From positions 4,836,001 through 4,900,000 of the forward strand of contig CAWAGA010000002.1 of NCBI GenBank assembly GCA_963781665.1: a stretch of 64,000 nt of DNA. Direction: 5' to 3'. The translations under genes were made by a program, and so were the position numbers. Positions 56,753 through 64,000 of this stretch are shown here, in pieces; the stretch's first letter is position 1, and each line of letters opens with the position of its first letter. Source of the stretch: JAJYIW01 sp963781665 (lineage in GTDB: Bacteria > Chloroflexota > Anaerolineae > Anaerolineales > Anaerolineaceae). Below the pieces are notes generated by a model, which was given only the letters and a program-made list of their open reading frames with translations, was not told the DNA's origin and did not search any database.

Positions 56753-57081
56753 AGATACTCTTCTCGGTCCTTCGTTGCTGATTTAATTTGAGTCGTCCAC
56801 CCATCCTCCATAGATCGTAACCGACAAATTGTGAGAAAGAGGGTGAATGTTATTTAAAATTATTTGCCAGTATTTTCTCCGATCTGATTGTATCGAATTA
56901 GTGGAATTTGTGGTAGAGGTGGATATAAACTAGAAAATGGTTAATAATAGGTGAAATTTATAACTTGCATTTTAAGATTACATTCCGTATAATGGTGAGA
57001 ATTTAATCCATGCCTTTTATATTCGATGTTGTCTATACCAGATATAGGAGGTAATCTTTTTTTATATTCTTGGAGAAGAAG
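56753..57081. other. AT-rich intergenic region
   Basis: A divergent region between the glycyl radical enzyme and the amino acid transporter genes. It is AT-rich with several TATA-like stretches. GATATAGGAGG near 57041 lies too far from the start to serve as ribosome site. No operator or RNA is recognised. Confidence 0.4.
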
Positions 57082-57984
57082 ATGAAAAATTTCCGTTTTT
57101 TGACCATGCTCATTGTATTTGTGATGGCCGTGGCAGCTTGTACGCCCGGTGCTCCACCCGCAGCTACTTCAACAGCTGTCCCCCCCACCCCCGTGAGTAC
57201 AATCTCACCGGATCTCCTGGTTCAAAAGAATCACCTGTTGATCTGCACTGATTTCCCTTATCCTCCTCAGGAGTTCTACGATGAGAACGGGAATCCCCAG
57301 GGTCTCGACATCGATATCGGCATGGAAATCGGCCGCCGGCTCGGCCTCCAAGTCCAATTCGTGAACAGTGTCTTCGACACGATCATTGCTGCCGTAAACA
57401 GCGGAAAATGTGACATTATTATCTCAGCTCAAAATATTACCACTGACCGTCAGAAATCCGTCAGCATGATCCCATATTTTGAAGCCGGCCAATCCTTCGT
57501 CGCCTTGAAAGGAAATCCCGACAACATCAGCGGCCCAATGGACCTGTGTGGAAAGTCAGTTGCGGCTGAAAGCGGCACGACTGAAGTCGCCTGGCTTCAG
57601 GGAACCGATGATTACAAGGATAATGGATTAAGCCAGCAGTGCACTGCCGCCGGACAGCAGCCTCCGAATGTCGTTATCACCCAGAAGGATTCGGATGCAC
57701 TTCAACAATTACAAGCTGGCAAAGTGGTCGTCTATAATACTGACTCGCCAGTAGCTGCTTATTACACCGTGCAACAACCGGATACATTTCAGGTCGTAGG
57801 GCAAGTGATCGAACCCATCCAGGAAGGCATCAGTGTTCCCTGCGGTCAGGCCGACTGCACCAATGCGCCATTGACGCCTGTTGGAACGGCGATTAAAACT
57901 GCACTCGACAGTATGGTGCAAGATGGCGCTTACGGCAATATTCTTGCCAAGTGGAACCTCTCCAGCAGCGCTGTAACTCCCTAG
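57082..57984 (+). CDS. Amino acid ABC transporter substrate-binding lipoprotein
   Basis: A 300-residue protein with a lipoprotein signal (lipobox VAAC, Cys about residue 20), a Pro/Thr-rich tether and an SBP_bac_3 fold: FPYPPQEFYDENGNPQGLDI, FDTIIAAVNSGKCDIIIS and DALQQLQAGKVVVYNTDSPV. It captures polar or basic amino acids outside the membrane. GGAGA lies upstream of this ATG. It is the first of three transporter genes. Confidence 0.93.
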   Translation: MKNFRFLTMLIVFVMAVAACTPGAPPAATSTAVPPTPVSTISPDLLVQKNHLLICTDFPYPPQEFYDENGNPQGLDIDIGMEIGRRLGLQVQFVNSVFDTIIAAVNSGKCDIIISAQNITTDRQKSVSMIPYFEAGQSFVALKGNPDNISGPMDLCGKSVAAESGTTEVAWLQGTDDYKDNGLSQQCTAAGQQPPNVVITQKDSDALQQLQAGKVVVYNTDSPVAAYYTVQQPDTFQVVGQVIEPIQEGISVPCGQADCTNAPLTPVGTAIKTALDSMVQDGAYGNILAKWNLSSSAVTP

Positions 57985-58026
57985 AAGTAATTTCCCGAAC
58001 TGGCTCATGTACGATAAGTAGAAACG

Positions 58027-58060
58027 GGCCAGCCGTTGCGATTATCCAAAACGGCTGGCC
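58027..58060 (+). terminator. Hairpin between binding-protein and permease genes
   Basis: GGCCAGCCGT (58027-58036) pairs with ACGGCTGGCC (58051-58060) followed by TATTT. It is likely a partial terminator or mRNA-stabilising hairpin that lowers expression of the membrane genes relative to the binding protein. Confidence 0.7.
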
Positions 58061-58092
58061 TATTTAGAAATGATACTTCTGGCGAGGTTCTA

Positions 58093-58875
58093 ATGTTCTT
58101 CTTTAATTGGTCCGTTTTCTTTCAATACCTTTGGCCGCCATCTGCGCTGCAAAACCCCCTGATCCGCTCCGGTCTGATTGCCACAATCGTGGTTAGCATT
58201 GTCGCCCAGGCAGTCGGCGTTATCCTTGGACTTTTTGCCGCCCTGGCAAAGATGTCAAAATTCCCACCAATCCGCTTGATAGCAGATATCTATATCTGGT
58301 ATTTCCGCGGCACACCCTTATTAGTTCAAATGGTCCTGTTATATTTTGGCCTGGGTGTTACCCATATCTATGATTTTCCGGATATCCATATCGGAATATT
58401 GGTGATCAGAGGCTCTATCCAGGCTGCAACCCTGGCTCTGGCAGTCAATGAAGGCGCTTATATGGCTGAAATCGTGCGGGCTGGCATTGAAGCGGTCGAC
58501 CTGGGCCAGATGGAAGCTGCAAAGTCGTTGGGGATGACCTATTCCCAGGCAATGCGCCGGATTGTACTTCCCCAGGCTGCCAAAGTTATCGTTCCACCCC
58601 TGGGAAACGAGTTCAATAACATGATGAAGACGACCACATTAATGGTGATAATCTCTGGTGCCGACCTGTTTTTCGCATTTGAACAGGTCAACGCCGTTAT
58701 ATTCAGGCCATTTGAATTATTCATTGCCGCGTCGTTGTATTATCTTGCCCTGACCACGATCTGGACAGGAATCCGGAACTGGATCGAATCTCGTCTTGGT
58801 GAGCGTAAGACCTCAGGAGATGGTACCCCTCCCGGCTTACTCCAAAGGGTCTTCGCATTCAAAGGAGGCCATTGA
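58093..58875 (+). CDS. Amino acid ABC transporter permease
   Basis: About 260 residues with five or so membrane helices. The coupling motif EIVRAGIEAVDLGQMEAAKSLGMTYSQAMRRIVLPQA is the EAA loop of His/Glu/polar-amino-acid permeases. The start is ATG at 58093; upstream in-frame codons belong to the hairpin region. Its stop overlaps the ATPase start (TGATG). Confidence 0.93.
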   Translation: MFFFNWSVFFQYLWPPSALQNPLIRSGLIATIVVSIVAQAVGVILGLFAALAKMSKFPPIRLIADIYIWYFRGTPLLVQMVLLYFGLGVTHIYDFPDIHIGILVIRGSIQAATLALAVNEGAYMAEIVRAGIEAVDLGQMEAAKSLGMTYSQAMRRIVLPQAAKVIVPPLGNEFNNMMKTTTLMVIISGADLFFAFEQVNAVIFRPFELFIAASLYYLALTTIWTGIRNWIESRLGERKTSGDGTPPGLLQRVFAFKGGH

Positions 58876-59675
58876 TGTCTTATAGCTCCCTTTCACCAAC
58901 CTCACCAGACCTTAATCCGGTTATCGTCAAGTTCGAAAAGGTCAACAAATTTTTTGGGAAGCTGCATGTGTTGAACGATATCAGCCTTGAAATCCTCAAG
59001 AATGATGTTATCGTCATCATCGGCCCTTCTGGATCAGGTAAAAGCACGTTGCTGCGTACCATCAACCATCTCGAAAAAATCAACAGCGGCCACATTTACG
59101 TCTTTGGACGCATGGTCGGATATCACGACAAGGAAGGCAAACTGGTCGAGGAAAGTGAACGGGTTATTGCCAGCCAGCGAGCTGAGATCGGGATGGTCTT
59201 CCAACGATTTAACCTTTTCCCACACCTGACCGCAATCCAGAACATCATGGAAGCGCCTATCAACGTTCGCAAGGTTCCTAAAGCACAGGCCGAAGAGGAT
59301 GCGATGAAACTGCTCATAAGAGTTGGCCTTGCGGATAAACGAGACATGTATCCGTCTAAACTATCCGGAGGTCAGCAGCAGCGCGTCGCTATCGCCCGCG
59401 CCCTGGCAATGAAGCCTGGTCTAATGCTCTTTGACGAGCCCACTTCAGCCCTCGATCCCGAAATGATCGGAGAAGTGCTGGATGTAATGAAAGAGCTGGC
59501 GCATGAGATGAGCATGATCGTCGTGTCCCATGAAATGGGGTTTGCCCGGGCTGTCGCTGACCGGGTCTTATTTATTGACGAAGGCCGGATCATTGAGGAC
59601 TCAACACCAGAAGAGATGTTCGATAACCCCCAAGAGGAACGCACCAAACAATTCCTGAGCAAAATTCTTCATTAA
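58875..59675 (+). CDS. Amino acid ABC transporter ATP-binding protein
   Basis: About 266 residues from the ATG six bases after AAAGGAGG. Walker A is GPSGSGKST, the signature LSGGQQQR, Walker B LMLFDEPTSALDPE, and H-loop VVSHEMGFA, as in GlnQ/HisP. It ends on lysA's stop (the stops overlap on opposite strands). Confidence 0.95.
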   Translation: MSYSSLSPTSPDLNPVIVKFEKVNKFFGKLHVLNDISLEILKNDVIVIIGPSGSGKSTLLRTINHLEKINSGHIYVFGRMVGYHDKEGKLVEESERVIASQRAEIGMVFQRFNLFPHLTAIQNIMEAPINVRKVPKAQAEEDAMKLLIRVGLADKRDMYPSKLSGGQQQRVAIARALAMKPGLMLFDEPTSALDPEMIGEVLDVMKELAHEMSMIVVSHEMGFARAVADRVLFIDEGRIIEDSTPEEMFDNPQEERTKQFLSKILH

Positions 59676-60970
59676 TCACCAAGCCACCAGGGATCATTGG
59701 TGGGTTCCTGCTTATGTTGTAAGACTTCGACCTTTCCTTCGTCCAACCACAAAACGGGTGGACGAGATGCCAGGTTGTAATTGGATGACATACTGAGCTG
59801 GTAAGCGCCAGCTACAGGAATCACCAGATGCTCCCCTTTTCTAGGAGCAGGAATTTGAGCAGCATGGATCAATTCATCTCCCGATTCGCAGTATTTTCCA
59901 ACAACTCTTACAGTTCCGGTAGGCACATCATCCGGCCGTTCGGCGATAATAGCTGAGTAAACAGCCCGGTAGAGAGCCGGGCGCGGGTTGTCTGCCATGC
60001 CACCATCGACCGCTACGATCGGGATCCCATCAACGCCCATTTTCTGATATCCAACCGAATAGATCGCCATGCCGGCCCGAGCAGTTAACCACCGCCCGGG
60101 CTCGATGATTAATTTGGGAAGGGATGTGGCTTTTTCGCCCCATGCTTGCTGGATACCTTCATATATCGCTTTGACCCAGTCTCGCAGATCAGGCTGTGGC
60201 TCTTCAGGAGTATAAGCTACACCCCACCCTCCTCCTGGCGAAATTTGGTCAGGCTCAAAGCTGCATTCATGTGCCAAAGCCAGCAGCATTTTCAAGGCAC
60301 GCTGATATGGTTCCGCATCTCGTAGCTGAGATCCCAAATGTGCATGTAATCCGGTTAACTTCAGGTGAGGTGAACCAATCGCTAATCGGATCGCCTTACT
60401 AGCAACTCCATTCCGGATTGAAAGCCCAAATTTGCTCGCAGTGTGCCCGGTCTGGCGATATGGATGGGTGTCGACTTCGATCCCTGGAGTAATACGCAGC
60501 CAGATGCTGGCTTGCTTTGCGAGCCCGGCTGCCATGGAATCTATCACTTCGAGTTCTTCGAGGCTGTCAGCAACGATCGCTTGAATCCCCCAGCAGATAG
60601 CTGCTTCCAACTCTGCGTCGGATTTATTATTTCCATGCAAGTGAATAAGGTTTGGAGAGAACCCGGCTTTTTTGGCCATTTCTAATTCACCCAGGCTGGC
60701 AACATCTACACCCAGTCCGAATTCCTTGATGTGCCGCCCAAATCTGAGGGAGAAGTACGATTTAGCAGCGTAATCAATTTCAGCCCTACCCGGGTAAATT
60801 TCCTGCAATGCCTTTTTTAAAGTATCCACCTGATAGCGCACAGTAGCCGCATCATAAATATATAAAGGCGTGCCATATTTTTTCGAAATGTCGACTAAAT
60901 TATGGCCAGCAACAGTTAGCTTTCCGTGTGTATCTCTAGCGGTAGTTATTGGCAGAATTGAATTAAGCAT
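59672..60970 (-). CDS. lysA: Diaminopimelate decarboxylase
   Basis: About 432 residues from the ATG at 60970; an ATG at 61060 would add 30 residues that look unlike the family. The PLP lysine is in IDYAAKSYFS, with HGNNKSDAEL, GLHAHLGSQL, SPGGGWGVAYTPEEP, EPGRWLTARAGM and KYCESGDELIH (the Cys donated to the other active site) in order. It makes L-lysine from meso-diaminopimelate. No ribosome site is clear before either start. Confidence 0.93.
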   Translation of the reverse strand: MLNSILPITTARDTHGKLTVAGHNLVDISKKYGTPLYIYDAATVRYQVDTLKKALQEIYPGRAEIDYAAKSYFSLRFGRHIKEFGLGVDVASLGELEMAKKAGFSPNLIHLHGNNKSDAELEAAICWGIQAIVADSLEELEVIDSMAAGLAKQASIWLRITPGIEVDTHPYRQTGHTASKFGLSIRNGVASKAIRLAIGSPHLKLTGLHAHLGSQLRDAEPYQRALKMLLALAHECSFEPDQISPGGGWGVAYTPEEPQPDLRDWVKAIYEGIQQAWGEKATSLPKLIIEPGRWLTARAGMAIYSVGYQKMGVDGIPIVAVDGGMADNPRPALYRAVYSAIIAERPDDVPTGTVRVVGKYCESGDELIHAAQIPAPRKGEHLVIPVAGAYQLSMSSNYNLASRPPVLWLDEGKVEVLQHKQEPTNDPWWLGD

Positions 60971-61060
60971 TTTTTGCGTATTCCAAAAATAGCAGTGAGT
61001 ATACAAATTTTCAAGATCAGCAGTAGATCCCAAAGGTGTTTCGATCTCGGGAAGGATCAT

Positions 61061-61779
61061 CGAAAACCCTGCTTTTTAGATTTTAATTTGTAGGAACAAA
61101 ACCTCAAAGAATAAATTCAATTCTATTACAAATGGTTTCCTTCTTTGGATGATCTCCGAGATTGGTATTTTCATCCATCCTTATTCCAACCCTATTTCTC
61201 TATCCTTGCGATCGAATCCGATTTCTTACCTGTTGGAATTATCGGATCAAACAGCCCAATTTTCACACAGTATTTTTTATCATGATTAATTACCGCAGGT
61301 GTAAATTCTTTTCATTGTCGATATATATTGAACGGCAAGAGGTGGGAATTTGATTGATTTCTGTGTTCCAAATCTAGCAATGTCCACTATAGTCTAGGCC
61401 TTGATCGATCAAAATACCAATAACACCTCGTTTATTTTTCGATGAATTAGCTCAAACCATCCGGGTTGGTCAACTTACATTTATAAAATCGTAATGGTAT
61501 TCGTCGTATATTATCTTCCTGGTATGGACATTTTTGTCCTTTTGGGGGATAATTCACAGAAGAAGGTAGAAATTTGCTTTTATTTAACTAATTTTAATGT
61601 CAGGTACTTTATGGCTCGGTATACTTGTTTTTAGTTAATTGTATTTGAGAAATCTATCACGAACGGGGAATCCACCAATTAATTTAAGGGACGAGCTAAC
61701 AAAAAAAATAACGGCAAATGAATATTCCCAACTGAGATTTCTGGCAGAAAAACACCCAAACTAAGGACGGGAGAAAAAA
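61061..61779. other. Long AT-rich leader/intergenic region before nuoA
   Basis: About 720 bases without a convincing gene; one 63-codon open frame around 61162-61353 looks like chance. Several TATA-like stretches are present. No riboswitch or repeat is recognised. The nuo operon promoter is presumably near the right end, where GGGAG lies before nuoA. Confidence 0.5.
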
Positions 61780-62280
61780 ATGGACCCATCATCGTCGCAA
61801 TCTATTTTGCTATGGCCTTTAGCAGTTTATTTTGGCCTGGTAATTGTCATCCTTGCGGGCATGCTGGGAATTTCTTTCGTTTTGGGCCAGAAGCACACCT
61901 CACGCTCTACCCGTGAGCCTTACGAGTCTGGTATGGTCGCTACTGGTTCGGCCCGGGTGCGATTTGACGTCAGATTTTATCAAAATGCCATATTTTTCGT
62001 TATATTCGATCTGGAAACCATGTTCGTCATTGCCTGGGCCATCGTGGCGCGCCAGGCAGGTTGGCCTGGTTATATCGAGATACTGGTGTTCATCGGAGTT
62101 TTATTGGTTACCTTGATTTATCTGTGGCGTATCAAAGCCCTTGACTGGCGGACCAGGCGTGAAAAAGATCCATCCTACCGGCAGTTTCCCTTTGGACCTT
62201 TAAACGCCAAAGACAAAGATGACATGGGCAATTCCGGCTCTGGCCCCACAACTCTCGAATCTCAACAAAAAGGATCGTGA
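61780..62280 (+). CDS. nuoA: NADH-quinone oxidoreductase subunit A
   Basis: A 166-residue membrane protein with three helices. The family pattern YESGMVATGSARVRFDVRFY then FVIFDLETMFV is intact, and LIYLWRIKALDWR ends the core. It is part of the membrane arm of complex I. The C-terminal tail is longer than usual by about 40 hydrophilic residues. Confidence 0.94.
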   Translation: MDPSSSQSILLWPLAVYFGLVIVILAGMLGISFVLGQKHTSRSTREPYESGMVATGSARVRFDVRFYQNAIFFVIFDLETMFVIAWAIVARQAGWPGYIEILVFIGVLLVTLIYLWRIKALDWRTRREKDPSYRQFPFGPLNAKDKDDMGNSGSGPTTLESQQKGS

Positions 62281-62281
62281 G

Positions 62282-62924
62282 ATGCAATTTAATTTAACCA
62301 AAGCAACTGCTGGAACTTTAAGCAAAGATCTAACAGAAGACACGACTGAAAAAGCCGTGAAACGCGTCATGTTTATGAACTCGTCTCCAGGATTTGCTTG
62401 CCTGGGGGCGAAAAAATTCGATCTGGCCTTTTAATTTCGGCCTGTCCTGCTGTTACGTTGAAATGGCAACAAGCCTCACCAGTAAATATGATGTAGCCCG
62501 TTTCGGTTCCGAGGTTATCCGCGGCACCCCACGTGAAGCTGACCTGATGGTGATCGCGGGTACAGTGTTTATCAAAATGGCACCGGTTATCAAACGCCTT
62601 TACGATCAGATGATGGAACCGAGATGGGTCATTTCCATGGGTTCATGCGCTAATTCGGGCGGAATGTACGATATTTACAGCGTCGTTCAAGGTGTCGACA
62701 AGTTCTTACCGGTTGATGTATATGTGCCAGGCTGCCCACCTCGCCCGGATGGTTTTTTGCAAGGTGTCGTTTTGTTAAATAAACTGGTAGGTAATGAAAA
62801 ACGCCCACTAAGTTGGGTTGTCGGTCCCCAGGAAGTCATCCGTCCAGAGATGCCTTCTCAACGCGATTTGAAACGACCTGAACGAATACAAGCTACCAAT
62901 TTACGTCCTCCGGATGAGGTCTGA
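62282..62924 (+). CDS. nuoB: NADH-quinone oxidoreductase subunit B, one frameshift
   Basis: The N-terminus (MQFNLTKATAG) is in one frame and the remainder, AWGRKNSIWPFNFGLSCCYV onward, in the next; the shift lies in about 62375-62400. Cluster N2 cysteines are at CCYVEM, GSCANSG and PGCPPRPDG. It carries the last Fe-S cluster before quinone in complex I. Length would be about 213. Confidence 0.9.
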
Positions 62925-62934
62925 TTCAAAAACC

Positions 62935-64000
62935 ATGAATGATCTTCCTAAAGTTCTCCAGGAAATTGAGACAAGATTTGGCAGTGTTTTGGCTATCCAG
63001 CCTACGCGTGATGGCATTCCAACGCTGTGGGCAGCAGATACGCAAGTAAAATCTCTCTTGAAATTCCTCAAAAACGAGATTTCAGCTCCATACAAGATGC
63101 TTTTTGACTTGACGGCAATTGACGAGCGCCAACGGGTCAATCGCCAGGGCCAACCGGAGAGCGATTTCACCGTCGTATATACTTTGCTTTCCTTTGATCG
63201 CAATTCGGACGTCAGGATTAAAGTACCGCTGAAGGAAGATCATCTCAATCTGCCTTCGATCGTAGATATCTGGCCAGCAGCCAATTGGTACGAACGCGAA
63301 GTCTGGGATATGTTCGGCATTACTTTCGACGGGCACCCCAACATGCGCCGGATCCTCATGCCGACGACGTGGCAAGGGCATCCTTTGCGTAAGGATCATC
63401 CAGCCAGGGGAACCGAAATGGGTCCATTCCAGATGCCGGAGGACAAGGAAATTGAGGAGCAGAATGCTCTCCAGTTCCATCCCGAAGAATGGGGATTGGC
63501 AACTAAAAGCGGTGATACCGAATACATGTTCCTGAACTTAGGTCCGCAGCATCCAGGTACACACGGTTTACTCAGGGTTGTGTTGGCTTTGGATGGGGAA
63601 GAGATCGTCGATGCCATTCCTGATATCGGTTACCACCATCGCGGCGCAGAAAAGATGGGAGAACGCCAATCCTGGCATACATTCATCCCTTATACCGACC
63701 GTGTAGATTACCTGGGTGGGGTGATGAACAACTTCCCTTATGTGATGGCGGTCGAGAAATTAGCCGGTATTGAAGTCCCCGCCCGAGCACAGATTATCCG
63801 GGTCATGATGGCTGAAATTTTCCGCATCAGCAGTCACCTGGTCTGGTATGGGACATTCGCCCAGGATTTGGGTGCTATGTCGCCCGTATTTTACATGTTC
63901 AATGATCGTGAACGTGTATTGGGGATCGTCGAAGCTATCTGCGGCGCTCGCCTGCATCCTGCCTGGTTCCGAATCGGCGGAACTGCCCAGGATCTTCCCA
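62935..64000 (+). CDS. nuoC: NADH-quinone oxidoreductase fused subunits C/D, truncated by the window edge
   Basis: A single frame from the ATG at 62935 to the window end. The first ~180 residues are NuoC (ANWYEREVWDMFGITFDGHP, RILMPTTWQGHPLRKDHP). After a short linker NuoD begins (TEYMFLNLGPQHPGTHGLLR, YHHRGAEKMGERQSW). Fusion as NuoCD is seen in some bacteria including enterobacteria. It forms the quinone-pocket part of the peripheral arm. Confidence 0.93.
   Translation, partial: MNDLPKVLQEIETRFGSVLAIQPTRDGIPTLWAADTQVKSLLKFLKNEISAPYKMLFDLTAIDERQRVNRQGQPESDFTVVYTLLSFDRNSDVRIKVPLKEDHLNLPSIVDIWPAANWYEREVWDMFGITFDGHPNMRRILMPTTWQGHPLRKDHPARGTEMGPFQMPEDKEIEEQNALQFHPEEWGLATKSGDTEYMFLNLGPQHPGTHGLLRVVLALDGEEIVDAIPDIGYHHRGAEKMGERQSWHTFIPYTDRVDYLGGVMNNFPYVMAVEKLAGIEVPARAQIIRVMMAEIFRISSHLVWYGTFAQDLGAMSPVFYMFNDRERVLGIVEAICGARLHPAWFRIGGTAQDLP

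Noticed and set aside
61162..61353. A 63-codon open frame before nuoA.
   Set aside because: It is AT-driven, with Phe/Ile/Cys-rich composition, no ribosome site and no family.
1..64000. CRISPR arrays, rRNA and tRNA genes.
   Set aside because: No regularly spaced repeats and no tRNA- or rRNA-like sequence were noticed by eye, despite the Csx15-like gene.

Overview
The window looks like the genome of an uncultured anaerobic or microaerophilic bacterium of the Chloroflexota (probably Anaerolineae-like). This is inferred from gene content: a coenzyme F420 pathway, DUF1854/ABC and orphan GyrA C-terminal-domain genes, a large two-part alpha-amylase, GH57/DUF3536, complex I with fused C/D subunits, and zinc-ribbon/LysM proteins. 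No rRNA, tRNA or CRISPR array was found.

Layout. 1-6066 (minus): a probable operon with an amidohydrolase, F420-NADP oxidoreductase, cofE, cofD, cofC, an F420-type luciferase-like oxidoreductase, a PaaI thioesterase and the start of a molybdenum-hydroxylase FAD subunit. 6.4-9.9 kb: DUF309 protein, cyclase, thiolase and an AlkZ-like protein. 10-15 kb: GH13 amylase (one frameshift) and GH57 (one frameshift), convergent. 15-19.1 kb: SDR, then an unknown TIM-barrel-like protein, an FtsZ with an altered T7 loop and two small proteins. 19.2-22.4 kb: c-di-AMP riboswitch, ABC exporter and DUF1854 protein. 22.4-27.6 kb (minus): radical SAM protein, aldose-epimerase-like protein and L-fucose isomerase, and a peroxiredoxin-glutaredoxin whose peroxidatic residue is encoded by an in-frame TGA (selenocysteine). 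27.7-29 kb: an insertion sequence. 29.1-35.6 kb: phosphoglycerate mutase, S9 peptidase, sulfurtransferase, an unknown gene, a hydroxyacid dehydrogenase and glycerate kinase, all broken by small indels. 35.8-49.5 kb: mostly intact housekeeping genes (ADP-forming acyl-CoA synthetase, GyrA-CTD protein, phosphoesterase, HAD, L,D-transpeptidase, HemW, LysM protein, TrxB, M20 peptidase, DUF1385, ComEA, phospholipase-like). 49.8-54.1 kb: YqeY, PgpH, YbeY, DgkA and a TIM-barrel nuclease-like protein. 54.1-56.8 kb (minus): glycyl radical enzyme and a Csx15-like protein. 57-59.7 kb: polar amino acid ABC transporter. 59.7-61 kb: LysA. 61.8 kb to the end: nuoA, nuoB and fused nuoCD.

How the parts connect. 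The F420 genes make the cofactor tail, reduce it with NADPH and supply an F420-dependent oxidoreductase. The c-di-AMP riboswitch and the c-di-AMP phosphodiesterase PgpH suggest a working c-di-AMP circuit. TrxB and the seleno-peroxiredoxin-glutaredoxin point to thiol-based peroxide defence. Glycerate kinase and hydroxypyruvate/glyoxylate reductase form a glycerate module.

The many single-base frameshifts, often in homopolymers and with conserved residues kept on both sides, look more like sequence errors than gene decay, especially in 29-34.5 kb. The TGA in the peroxiredoxin is different: the frame is the same on both sides and a hairpin follows it.
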